Assembly (NCBI GenBank): GCA_030386875.1
Contig: CM059560.1
Location: 28,328,183 to 28,392,182 of the forward strand
Length of the DNA: 64,000 bases
Direction of reading: 5' to 3'
DNA from: Morinoia aosen
Taxonomy: Eukaryota; Arthropoda; Malacostraca; Amphipoda; Talitridae
Shown: positions 36,766 to 49,239 of the stretch, piece after piece
Numbering within the stretch: the stretch's first letter is position 1
Layout: each line of letters starts with the position of its first letter
Translations under genes and position numbers: made by a program
Notes under the pieces: model-generated
The model's input: only the letters and a program-made list of their open reading frames with translations
What the model was told of the DNA's origin: nothing
The model's database searches: none

Positions 36766-37251
36766 ATGAGTGAACTACGCCTTCTTGAAAAGGGATTTGT
36801 TCATAAAAAAGTTAATTTTAATGTAGCAAAAACATGTGGATTCACTCTGTATCCTAACTCAAACCCCAACGTAGATATCCAGGACAGTTTGTGCGTGTGT
36901 CCGAAGACGACATCATGGCTCAGGCATTTGCTGTGCAGGACTAAGGCGCTAATTGTACAGGTTATTTCGCTATTGTCCTCTCTTAGAGTGACTCAGCTCA
37001 TTATTGACGTTATTATCCTGTCATTATCTCTGTTTCGATTTCGCCTAACTCGGTTTTACTGGTATTACTTAGCCAGATTTAGAATTTGTATAAAGCATAC
37101 CTTTAAATATCGCTCGACATCTGAATTCGCGAATTTATTTGTCAGCATGCGAACCATTTTCACAGTATTAGTAAAATTAAATTACGATACTGGCTTGATA
37201 GAAATCGAAAAATTGGAGATCATTGCAATCATGTTTGACATGCTAATTTGA
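36766..37251 (+). CDS. Unrecognised 161-codon open frame, doubtful
   Basis: This is the longest frame outside transposons and repeats. It starts with ATG and encodes a basic product with a hydrophobic stretch around residues 64-93 (LIVQVISLLSS and LIIDVIILSLSLF). No domain or family was recognised, there is no neighbouring gene, and no splice-site pattern or conserved motif supports it. A frame of this length is uncommon but not impossible by chance in 64 kb of AT-rich DNA. Confidence 0.15.
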   Translation: MSELRLLEKGFVHKKVNFNVAKTCGFTLYPNSNPNVDIQDSLCVCPKTTSWLRHLLCRTKALIVQVISLLSSLRVTQLIIDVIILSLSLFRFRLTRFYWYYLARFRICIKHTFKYRSTSEFANLFVSMRTIFTVLVKLNYDTGLIEIEKLEIIAIMFDMLI

Positions 37252-40200
37252 GTCATTTATGCATTTCATCGTTGTCAACATTCAACGGAAATTACTATTA
37301 TTATTGAGAGTTAACTGGTAGAATATGTTTTCAACATATTAATTATAAATTATCTTGCGTAATTATAGTACACACATCGTAAACAGTTCGCAATATCGTT
37401 ACCGGGCCCACATCGCAGTGTTTTTTTACTTCCGTCTTGTCAATTCCAAACGGAGCATGGATTGCATCTGCTTTGCATACTCCAGACGTCCTGTATCGCT
37501 TGTGAAGATTTGCCTGCGCGCGCAGAGCGGCTAACCAGAAGACGCTTTCAATTTTCTCGCGGCTTCTTCCCATTTAATTTGAATTGTTTCCTCCATTCCA
37601 GCAGCGGTTAAATTAAATTTCATTACCTTTCTACGGGTTTTGCCTGCTGTTCTCACTTGGGTTGCTCTTGGTCAACAAAGCAGTCGTAAGCATTATTCCT
37701 CCGGCCGCTAAATGCGTTGTTTGAACGTGAGACTTTTGCTGCCGATGGGAGTCAGTTTGCAGTTACGAGCCGCTGGAACTGCTCTCGGAGAGACAATTTT
37801 TTTGGCCTTCGTAATTTTTGGAAGAGCCGGGAAATAGCGACAAAGCGGCAGATCAAATGGGTGATGAGACCATCACGTTTGGCTCATTTAAAAACGAGCT
37901 TTGAGAGCGCGAATAAGAGAGGTGTTTTCATGAGCGCGTTGTTCCACGGGTGGAATTACGGTACAAAATGGAAATTTTAAGCAGTTCAGCTAGTTGTTTT
38001 CAAGGCTTTCACCCATACGAAATTCGTAAATGAAAGGGCTGTTCTGTATTGTAATAGGTACTGGTAATTGCAAATCTACGATGTTTCTTACTGGAATGAA
38101 TATTCAATGACATGCTTGAGTTTGTAGCGATTTAATCCCAATTTTTGAAGTTTGATTTTGACCCAGAAATGTTTTCGAAGGGAAATAAATTCTCTTAAAA
38201 GTTGATTTCACTTGAAATTGACTTGTGAAACGAGATGAGCGAGTAAAATACGGTGATTGATAATGTATTTATTCTTAATTTTTAATTTTTCGTGTTTTTC
38301 AGGCAAACTTGAGACTAGAATACAAGCTTGATAAAATAAATAATACCATGAATTGAAGGCGTTCATTTTTAAAAGATATTTTGAGCTTGATTTATTGTAG
38401 TATGATGTACTAAATGTGTTTCTTCATTCATTCCTGTAATTTCGAAATGACTATATTTTCATATATTATGAGATAATGTTAAACCGTGTAACATTTAATC
38501 GAAAGTCCTCAAGAAGATAGTGTGGAGTTGCACTTCATAGCCGACGAGCTACATCCTACGCAATGCATGCAAGTCAAAGGACACAATGACCTCTAGAACG
38601 CCATTGTACACAGTATCTGAGCAGCACATTTGTCACACGCCGCACGTTTCTTGCCTTCCGGTCAATGCCATCGATCCCTCAAAGCAAGTTGACACTCGGT
38701 GCGCATGGGCACATTTTGGCCATCAATTGCAGGCAAAAAATTACTAGGTTTGTTTACGGCTCGCTGTAATTGGCCAGCATACGCGCTCACCGCTGCTCCT
38801 CATCGTTTTACATATTTTAGGTGGTGGCAAAACCTCACCGTTGAGTTCCATGCTCTGAAAGTGGAAGGGGAAAATTCAAAAGTTGAAACATTGTAAACTG
38901 AAGTATGTTTTCGTCAATTGGAATAATGATTTTTTCCGGATATACAGTGAGATTTTTGTTTGCGGAATATAGTAAACTTTTTTGGTTACAGTAAAAAAAG
39001 TTTGATTGTGCCATATCATATCTAAGGATGACTTTTGATATTAGATTTTTTGCAGCGAAAATACACCTCAAGTTGAGAAATTCATGCCACGAGAGTAACT
39101 TAATTCAAGTCTTTTCATTCGCTGGGTATACGATGGGACGCTATTATTATGGAAAAAATGCCGTGATCAGCTCCTCGGGTTGTAAAAGTTTCACCACAAA
39201 AGTGCTGCCACTTCTGAGATGCGACCTCAGGTTAAATTATTGTAGTCATCACTAAATTTCGATACCAAAAAGTAAACGAAGCCTTTTTCAGTATAAACAT
39301 CACTTCTGTTAAAATACTCACACAGCGACAGCATCGTCAATCGCAGGGAAAAGTGAAAGTGTGTTCGTCTTTGAAAATAGCTACATTTCATTTTGAGATT
39401 AATCTCAAGCAATATAATAGGCATGTATTATTTTGATTAAATACTCGACATATTCCAGATATAAAATATTACACTATTAGCTTAAAATAAATGAAACCAA
39501 GTACTTCAACGCGTTGATTGCGAGCTTAATCCACCATTGGTCATTGAGAGGATTTTCATAATTTGTTTGATCCACCATAGCTCACTAGCTCAATTCTCAT
39601 ATATACTTAATAAAAAACATAAATACTTTATCCCGACAAAATTGAAAGCTCGATCCATCATATGTTAGTCATTTTCAATAAAAAATGATAAAACTTTCAG
39701 TTTAATATCGAACTTCAGTTTCATCTGCCGCAGTCGACATGTTGAAAGCAGAAGTTTTTCCACACGCCGAGCAGGGCAAAAGGACGCAGCCTGCACCACA
39801 AACTGTGTGGTCGGCGAACACAATTCGTCAAATGAAAAAATCTAAATGAAGGCAACGTGAGTTGTGTTGATTTTTGAAATATTTTTGCTTGGATGAACTG
39901 GTCACAATTACTTAGCGGTTGCCCACTGTAATGTAAATTGTCGGTCCAAAATAAAAACGAGCCAAAATTCTGCAGTGTTGCGGAATTCGGATGCGAGCGA
40001 GCTCCGATTTTTCTCAAACCCGTCGCGATGAATTTTCTTCCTATTGGTTCATGCAGAATCAGCGAAGTAGAAAGGCATGTATGGATTGTGAAATTTCTGT
40101 TCTTGGTAATTCAGAAGAGCTAAATTTTCAGGAAATCACTTTCGGAATGATGTAAATAAGTGTAACGTAATTTTTGAGCTCTTTTCTTGAGATCATGATA

Positions 40201-43200
40201 TAACTCTTTTAACGTAGTCTTCGTCTCGTGGTGCTTTCGCATTGGTCAACGTTTGAATTGATTTTGAAGTTTAACTGTTCACAATAATAGCTCTTTTAAA
40301 TCAAATGCTTTTGCTTAAAAATGAGTAATATGTAAGCTATGAATTTTTTTTTTATGAAAGTTACATTGTGTGTACGACGATGAATTCCATTAAAGGTATT
40401 AATTTCAAATTAGATTGAGTACTAGTTTAATTCACTGCCCAGCAACGTGGGAGTCCCCAACAGGCTTCCGACTCTAATTACCTGAATGTAGTTTTCTTCA
40501 GCCCAGTAAATTGGCTCCGAGTGCACGAGCCAATCTTGTGCGCCTCGAGCTCGCACAGGAGAACTTTCACTGGCGCAGCAGCAGGGGCTTTGTTGCTGCC
40601 ACAATGACGCTTTCATTCCTCTGATCACAAAACTCACTTCACAACTGTTGACTCGGGTTCTGGAGACTGGAACAGTGTATGAGAAACTTCTGCTTCTCGT
40701 TATTATAGTCATGACCTCACTATTGTTCTTACGACGAAATTTTCTTCCATGAGCTTTTTTCATTTCTTTTTTGAAGAGCATCTCGAGTTAGTTTTGTAAA
40801 TTATTCATACCACGAATTGAGCTAGAAAGGCTGTTTTTAGGAGGCTGGAATTTATTTCATCAAATACTTTCTTCAATCAGAAATTTTACGCTCATTGGAG
40901 ATCTTATTGGGATGCATATATTTTGAATGAAGCTCACTGGTGTAGAGTCTATGACAGTACATTAACACAAACCCATGAAGTAATGCATGAAGACCCTTTA
41001 TTGTGACACCGGGTGCTTTAAACGTCGACTTATGCTTTTAATCATGCGTACTAAACATGGAATAATACAAGAGCGCGAGTATTGACTCACATGTGTATTG
41101 CTTATGGCTTCTGTATGGACTTAAGACAATTCATTGTTTACATGAATTCAATACATCAACACGAAAGCCTGACAAAAATTCTTCCACCTCATTTTGGTTG
41201 GGCTTGGACAACGAGAAAGAAATGAGCAGGAGGAAAGATTGCATGGGCTGAGGAAATGATACTTCGTAAGGCGCTAAATGTGACCTGACATATCTAAGTT
41301 TAAAGTTTTGATTGCTACGTGTTCCTGTAGCGCACAGATTTGTGGAGATAATTTTTATTTAAAGGGAGACTCGATGATATTATGATTCACCTAAATTCAC
41401 CAACTTGATTTAGTAGAAATTAGTCGAGGAAACAGTTTGAGATGTGAAACTCGAAGGTGCAATTGACAAGAAATTGTAATATCTAGAATGGTTTTGTTTA
41501 CCAAGACCCAGTTGATTTGAATACCAAATAAATTAAATCTTGATAGCTCAACCCGTAGACTCATGGGATCAATAGCATTAGATTAAATTTATTAAGTTAA
41601 TACTCGAATATAGGTAGTCCGCGTTAGGGCTTTGTTAAAGATAAGGTACACTTCTCAAATCTATGTTGTGTGAGTAGATGTTTTTGATTATGAGGTTCGA
41701 CTCATTAATCTTTTCAAATTGAGCTCTGAATTGCTTATTTTAGTCCATGACCTAGAAATTTATCAAACAACTTCTGCAAGTAGAAGACACGTTTACTTCT
41801 AACACCGACCAAATGTCTTTCCTGTTATTCAAATTTTTGGTTGAAAGAAGGCATGATTTAATTATATAATAAAGTAGGTGGTGGATCCAAGGGAGAAATG
41901 ACAGCATTGATTCATTAGAATTTCTAGAATGAGCTAATTTTAGAAACAGGGGTCTTACTCTTTCTTTGAAGCTTTTTAAATAAATTGAATCATATTGCAT
42001 TTTACATGCTGTAGACTTTGAAAGTTTTGCTATGCTGACATGGGTAATGAAAACCACTATATATGATTCATGAACCTAATTTCCGCAACATTAAAGGATT
42101 CCACTTGAGTTAACAGTAAAGAAAATGATGAACTAGGGCCTTTGGCTTTTGATAATGAGACAGTCCTACGGACGCCTTTTTCTGCAATAGCCTGTCATTA
42201 CGATGTATAAAGACTTCTCTATTAATTTAAAAACTTTTCCAAAGCTGCAGACATTAAATTTTAGTTCACCTAGCGCGGAAACACAGATCAAATATTTAGC
42301 AAGGAATAAGTAGATTTTTCGGATAATAAATCCACCAAATCAGAAGATATCCTCGAAAATATTAAATTACATCACGAACTTAAGTGCATCCAAAATGTAG
42401 CGTCTCGCATGAAACTCCCTCTGAACGAAAGTTTTCAGGGAAAGTTGAAATCAATAGCATTCAATTGCAGGTGTATTGGCTGCAGCGAGAAATACGAACA
42501 ATTTGTGTTTGATTACGACTATAGTTTGATACTTTCAGTTCCAGTATTTCAGTAAGGAAACGTTTTAAATCTAGAATTGAGTTATGTTTATTGTTTTACA
42601 ACTTGCAGCTTATAATTTGCTACCAACTACGTATGTATTGTGTTTGTGAATTAATTTAACTCCTCCCAAAGTTATTTTGTGGTTTTGTCACTGCGAAAAG
42701 ATTACAGGTCAAAGTGTTGCTGACAGAGGGGCTTCCTCTAATGCATGTTTCAACGAGGAGGTACTACCAATGCTGGAAAATTTTAATTAAAATGTACTTG
42801 TGAGTGTCCTGTCAGATGTACGTTTCATTTGGTTTTGCAGTATTGTTTTGTTAGCTTTTTAAAATTCACTGCGCATCAATATGTTTTGTTTTGATAAATG
42901 CAACAATATGGGGATTTTGATCATTTGGATTTATTTGATCATTTCTAATAAAAAAGACTTTACGTGTAGCGATTTTCGCTTTTCTTTTTATCAACAATAT
43001 GTAAACATAGATCAAATCGTGAAATGATTATTTTTATATTTTCAGTTGTAATTATGTTTAAAAAATTCAAGGACGGCCGAACGAGATTTCATGATTAGAA
43101 TATCCGAGACTTGAGTAGTAAATTACGTGCTAAAATATTTGATTGTTGTCACAATATAATATGATACCAGCAATAAATACCACTCAGCTGAGTTGTGGGC

Positions 43201-43440
43201 TAATTTACAATTTGTCCCGCAAATTGAGGTAAAACAAATACTGGTACTGAAGTCCGAAGAATTTAGCGTAGAAAATGAATTAACAAATTTTTTCCAGGGT
43301 TCGTGTATGTAATTTTATGTAGGGTAGGGAATTCTAAATATTACATATGTGCAACCATTTTGGTATGCGTAGCGTTTCTCCGTTCCATACTATGGTAATA
43401 GATTATCTCTAAAATGGTCGAATTACTGATGTAATTATTT
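37252..43440. other. Gene-less stretch
   Basis: AT-rich anonymous DNA. GC-richer patches at about 37440-37570 and 40460-40700 contain short frames (76 and 119 codons, minus strand) without recognised similarity. Confidence 0.5.
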
Positions 43441-43444
43441 TCAG

Positions 43445-44230
43445 TTCATAAACTTTTTGTCGTGAATCTACCCACGACACATATAAAAAAAAATTTTGAT
43501 CGTTCGAGACGAGGGACGCCTCAACATATTCGAAATGATCCAAAGCAGCCAGAGAGAGACGCCGTGTGCCACAGGAACGGTTATCGGATTCTGCGAGTCG
43601 TGCTAAGTAGTTATTCTTCCCTCCTTCTATATCTACTCTACGTCGACTCCAAGATCGCGCAGGGAAGCAAGGACGTCAACTGACTGAAGGAGCTGCCGAA
43701 TACCAACACGAGAGAGATTCTTCACTGTTAATTCTGTCATTATTCAATAGCCCATGTAAATTAGATCATTTGTACGATTAGCGAGAATTAATGTTTCCCT
43801 TTGCTTGTATAATTCAATACGCTAGAGTCATACATAACCGCTTGGTTGAGGAATGATCTATATTGAGATTGCAATGTAAGCTATCGCTCTGAGTGGGGCG
43901 TGAGAGCAGATTGACCGCTAGGGTAAGTGCTCAGCGTAGGAGAACGGTCAGTACGTCCGAGACCGCCTTGAGAGAAAGAGCGCTTTATCACGTCTTGAAC
44001 GCCTGCCTTTCGGGGCTGGGCATTGTTTCTCCTTTGAAATGTGAATAACAAGTGATTCCGTATACCTGTTAAATTAAAGTAATTAATAAATGCCTCGGCG
44101 CGTACACACGATATAGCTATCTTCCGGAATCAAAATTAAGATAAGTCCATCTTGACATATACCCTATGAGAGCATCCTCATGTCCTCCTCTGTGCGTAGG
44201 GTTATCGTTGTCACGCATTAAGCATTCACT
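43445..44230. other. GC-richer block of unknown nature, possibly an old LTR or untranslated region
   Basis: Base composition rises compared with both flanks, with purine-rich phrases (gagagagac, gagagaaagagcg), an AATAAA at about 44085 and a TGTTAATTC start-like phrase at 43727. This resembles the composition of a retroelement LTR, but no second LTR, target duplication or gag/pol sequence was found. A 73-codon frame at 43462-43683 is not recognised. Confidence 0.25.
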
Positions 44231-44763
44231 TGTAACGTTTGCCTTCAGCATATATCTAAAATGTTAAATGAAATGTAACTTAGTGCGTTAGGTCTACTTG
44301 TATTTGAGAACGTCAATTTCATGTAACAAGAATAGATAATAAATAACGATGTGTCATTTCGTATATTTACCTGCTAATTAGAAAGGTGAATTATCATGAT
44401 CTGTGGAGAGATAGTCCACGCTACCATTCACATTGATTTGCCACTTGCTCACTAATTAAATTTGTGGACATTGAAAAGTTCCAGTTGATCGTCAATAAAT
44501 AAAATAAAAGAATGTGATCTTCAATCACGACCGTCAAAAGAGAGCTAAAAGAATGAAAAGAAAAGAAAGTATGACGTCAGAAACGAGCTCCATAACATAT
44601 AGCCATGTCTCATCTGTCCACAGTGAAGGATTTTTGTCGGACAAACTACAGGTGGGAATCGTGATGAAGAAAACCATCTGCTCATCAGAAAGGAAGAAAC
44701 ACACGAATGAAGCTTAGCAGAGGTTCAACCTCAAAATACCATTTCGGATGGGCGGGTAGTTGA

Positions 44764-45039
44764 GCCTTACGCCCACGAATTGAAAATGATTAAATTTCAG
44801 TACCATCACATTACGAACATGGATCTTGTAGGGCCTTACGCCCACGAATTGAAAATGATTAAATTTCAGTACCATCACATTACGAACATGTATCTTGTAG
44901 GGCCTTACGCCCACGAATTGAAAATTATTAAATTTCAGTAACATCACATTACGAACATGGATCTTGTAGGGCCTTACGCCCACGAATTGAAAATGATTAA
45001 ATTTCAGTATCATCACAATACGAACATGGATCTTTATGA
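44764..45039. repeat. 69-bp minisatellite, four units
   Basis: gccttacgcccacgaattga starts at 44764, 44833, 44902 and 44971, an exact 69-bp period, and the units differ by only a few bases. The period is a multiple of three, so a minus-strand frame (44714-45145) runs through all units as a 23-residue repeat, KIHVRNVMVLKFNHFQFVGV plus RPY. The frame is most simply a by-product of the period and near-identical units; no family matches it. Confidence 0.95.
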
Positions 45040-45145
45040 ATGAACTAGCGTAAAGCTCACAGTGACGGAAGATCGAGGAATTGAAGAGAAAAATCACTAA
45101 CTCACTCACCCAAAGCTGGATGCACAGCAGCCGAACGAACGCCAT

Positions 45146-47335
45146 TTCAGTTTTACTCGACGCCGTTCAATATGCTACGCACGCTCGCTTTTTGCGAAAC
45201 AATCATTTTCTCTTTCCTTCAGCTAACGAAAGTTCGTTGTTTTGCGTGTGTTTTCCTCAAGCTGCCCACCTCTTGCGAAACAATACTAGCGTTCAAAGGA
45301 ATGCAAGTGTGGTATTCTTTCGGATAAATCTCTAGTAGCTTCATTCATTCTAATGAAATCTAATTTAGTATGAATACACAAACACAGGCATACCTGCAGT
45401 ACATTCTCAATGATCTTTGTGAGGCCTATTACCTGCGTGCTCTAATGCACGTTTGCTGCTGATATATATTTAAATTGACTAAAGGCATGTGCCAGGAAAA
45501 ACATCCTTGCTCGTTTAATGTGGTAGAACGACGGTGTTCCACGAGTACATGTTACTCTGTGATTTTGTGATCATTCATGAATTTTGTACGCACTCTCGCA
45601 ACAAACGATAGTGCATGTCATTGAAGTATGGAGCATTTTTTTATTACTTCCCGTTTTATCCTGATTTTACCTACTTAAAAAGTAACACAATAATACAACC
45701 AGCCATTAACATTCATTTTCGGTTACATTGTCCCTTTCTGATTCACCTTTGAGTCTCTTTTCGAGGGCTGGCTTTCCTTTTACGCTGCTTTAGTTTGTTC
45801 AGGTCGATAAATGTGCTAACCAAAGCTGGGTCTACAAGTCTTCTTATGTTCAATGCTCACGTCATTCATTGATCTGAAACTTTACACAGACCTCGATTTT
45901 ATTAATTTTCAGAGTTGATAGGTAAGGGGGAGATGGAACGTAAAAACTCATATCCTTCATTCTGGCCACAACTTTCAGATTAAAAATCATTTACAAGTTC
46001 CAGGTTTTTTGGGTGAAATTTCGGCCTTCGCTGACGACTGTGGGATCAAGCTAAATTAATCTGCGGCTAAAACTGGTAACTTTCGTTGAAAAGAAGTACA
46101 AAATGAAATTATGCTCGATTACCGTTCGTGTGTGAAATCTACAGGCACTTTCGGAACTCAAGAAGCTAGAATTATTTTATTCGTAGTGATCAAAGGTTAA
46201 GGAAAAAATGATTAAATAAGTTATATTTTTCACATTACCGTCTTCGTCATTGAACTAAGTCACAAAATTTGCGGCAATTTAAAATGTGTTTTGCATCCTC
46301 GCCCTTGAAGAATTTCATTGGTTAATTTGTTGCGTATTGATACAGACTTTCGCCCAGCTCCTACAGAGAAGTTGTACGCCGCGACACCGTTCTATTGTTA
46401 GGGCTGTGTCCTTCAACTGTTCGATTAAGATTATGCGAATACGGGGACCAATAACTCACACCTCCCTTTTGTGCTCTTTGTGCTGCTCGGAGACAATTTT
46501 CCTGCTTTTATTACCGCATTGTTGTGCCCCAGATTGCTGTTCTAATGGAGACTTGAATATTGTGTACAAGGGAATTGCCATTTTAAGACTTCGTAAGCTT
46601 CCTTCAAATCGATACTTATCAAGGCCATCGAAATAGTCAGATCTTCATATATTCAACTCAAAATGTGATGTCGTTTTAGTTTCCGCCAAGAAAAATATGA
46701 GCACTTTTTAAATCAAAAAATTAGAGGAATTTTATCAATGCAATTTCAAAATGAAAAAACTTTTTGGATCTGCTCTGTTGAATTTTAAGTCAGAATTTTC
46801 GATGTAAATTAAGAAAAGTACAATTATAAATATAATTATTATTATCATAAACTGTACTAGCATTGTTCAAGAGTTTCTAATTAATTTCATTTTAGGTATT
46901 CCTTCAAAATACTTTGTTTACTCCATTTCTGACTTCTAATTGTTCCATTTCTGTCTCATGACGTAGTTTTCATATAACACATAGCGATTCATTCAAGCTG
47001 CACGGAAGCGGCAGTGCTTCAGAAACATCAATAACCCAAGTAATATGCTGTCGTGCTCGGGCTCTGTTAATCAGAGACTTTAACTCGGTTGAGCTTTTCC
47101 AAGACAAAGGGTTGCTCTGTTTCACATTTCCGCATTGTTTCTGAACAGAATACTTATTTTTAAAGTTAAAAATGGCCATAGACGATTAAATTATTACAAT
47201 AGGAGCAGGCGAAATAAGATGTTTGGTTCTGCGTTGCAAGAGTTTCACTCGCACTCGTTCTCAGGTTGAGGTTTATACTTAACTCGTTTAAATTTGAGTT
47301 TAAATATGTATTTTATTCGCGTTTGTATTCAATTT
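45146..47335. other. Gene-less stretch
   Basis: No recognised coding sequence. A 116-codon plus-strand frame at 46286-46636 is Cys/Leu-rich and without similarity. Confidence 0.5.
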
Positions 47336-47570
47336 ACAACTATTTATTATTAACTAGTTAACAACTATTAACTAATTAACAACTTTTTACTAATTAACTA
47401 CTATTAACATATTAGCTACCATCAGCTAATTAACTACCATTAACTGATCAACTACTATTTACTAATTAACTATTATTAACTAATTAACTGCTATTAACTA
47501 ATTAACTCCTATAAACTAATTAATTACTATATACCAATTAAATACCATTAACTAATTACCTTATTATCAA
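47336..47570. repeat. AT-rich ~21-bp minisatellite
   Basis: About ten degenerate units of the type actattaactaattaact. Spacing varies between about 19 and 24 bp. The unit contains the palindrome TTAATTAA-like core. Confidence 0.85.
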
Positions 47571-49142
47571 CTCATGTATAAACTAACGAAAAACTTAATG
47601 ATATTAGGGAATGAAGCACACGCGCGCTCGTGCGCGCTGTATTTACAAACAGCCTGCAAAAATTATTCGGGAACGTTCAAGGACGCACAGAGCTGCAAAC
47701 TACGCGACTAAGATCAATGACGTGAACGCACCAAGGAACCTTTTCAAAGTGTTAAATGCCTCAATTATTACAATAGCTATTGGACACGCACATCCTTTTC
47801 TGCTCCGTGTGGAGCCAGGCATACGTTCCAACTGTCCGACCGCGGCAAAACATCACAAAATTTTATACTGTTGAAAATGTTAAATGTCACTCGATAAAAG
47901 AGCGCAACTAACTTTCAAGCTGTTGGACGACCATGATATATCACCTAATTTAAATATAGCGGCTCCGACGTGAGGTAAAAACTACGCATTTAAATCCTTG
48001 CGAGAGTTAAGTGATTTTTGTTAATGAAGAATTGTTAGCCTCATAACAAGTGTAAAATGACTGCCGGTGGGATGCTGTGTTCTGTGAGGCATTCAAACTA
48101 TAAGATTTTTTACGTATATTTACATTTTTCAAATTTACGATTTCCAGCAAGTGTTTGAATTTGTTTGCTATGTTTTCATGGCTCACCTGAGATTGGCTGC
48201 AACACGGCGCTACGGTGCGCAATAAAAAGAAATATTTAAAAGCGCGATATAAATTTCAGAGCTCACCAGGATTAGAACAAAACCTAGCTTTGAACCGATG
48301 AACGAAAATGTATTTTCCCTAAAATGGGGATTTTTCTGTCGGGACAAACGGTGAATAAACGGAATAATTGTACTAGGAATGAGCATGTACTGTAAATAAT
48401 TTTCAATTGACTCGGTTGTGAAATTAGTTCGCAGCTAAGTTGCTACTGCAAGCTTTATTTGGGTCTACATGCCTTGGATGAGCTTCGACTTTAGGAAATA
48501 CAGGGAAAATGAAAGTTTTTCGAATAATGATAATGCTTTTCATTTTAATTTGTTTCACTCATATATGTACAGAGTGCAAATATAATGAGGTTATGTGTTA
48601 AATCGTTAAATCGAGATCAATGTCTGTATCATAAATGCACGTATAAATGTATGTATAGACATCAATTTTAAATCGAATGCTGTTGCAATTGGAAGTGTTC
48701 CATCTGGCTCACAAGCGTTGGCACACAGAGTCGTTTGTTTGCTTCTTTGATCGCTAAGCAGACCAATGTTTCTTTGTTTGCATTTACTTGAAAATATTAG
48801 TTAATTGCACTCAAGAGTGAGCCACCGAATAGTATTTCAACATAAACTTCATTTTGGTTTAGTCAGTGCACAATCTTTGCGTAGCAGTCACTCCGATTTT
48901 CACTGTCCAATATTTATCCACAACATTTCCTTGCGCTCTCGAGTTAATGTAGTCAATTTATGAACAAAAACATCACAAGTTTAATCGACCAAAGCTCGTT
49001 CACTGCTCGTGTCCTACGAGTTTTTTCACAGCCATTGCCATACAAATTTGTGGGAAAATAAGAACAATTTTGTGGAACGCTACCAAGCGCAAAATGAAGC
49101 GCATTAAGGTAATCTCATTAAGTCGAAGCGAAAGTGCTTTAC
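47571..49142. other. Gene-less stretch
   Basis: AT-rich anonymous DNA with no recognised features. Confidence 0.5.
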
Positions 49143-49236
49143 AGAGTTCACCAGTGGGGCAGGATTCAGGCGGTTGATGAACAGGACGTTTTCATGCTCT
49201 TGCATGGATTCCCTGGGGATCTTGGGGTCGATGGTT
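49143..49236 (-). other. Possible internal exon (31 codons)
   Basis: A GC-rich 94-bp island in AT-rich surroundings. Read on the minus strand it follows a TAG acceptor-like site, stays open for 31 codons (beginning TIDPKIPRESMQEHENVLFI, ending NRLNPAPLVNS) and is followed directly by GTAAAG, a good splice donor. Third codon positions are G/C-rich, as in coding DNA. The protein piece is not recognised and no companion exons were found nearby, so it could be chance. Confidence 0.25.
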
Positions 49237-49239
49237 CTA

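Noticed and set aside
43445..44230. Solo LTR
   Set aside because: Composition is suggestive, but no matching LTR, TG...CA boundaries with duplication, primer site or internal coding region could be found; kept only as an unassigned block.
44714..45145. 143-codon minus-strand frame as a repeat protein gene
   Set aside because: The frame is explained by a 69-bp period divisible by three and near-identical young units; no homology or promoter evidence.
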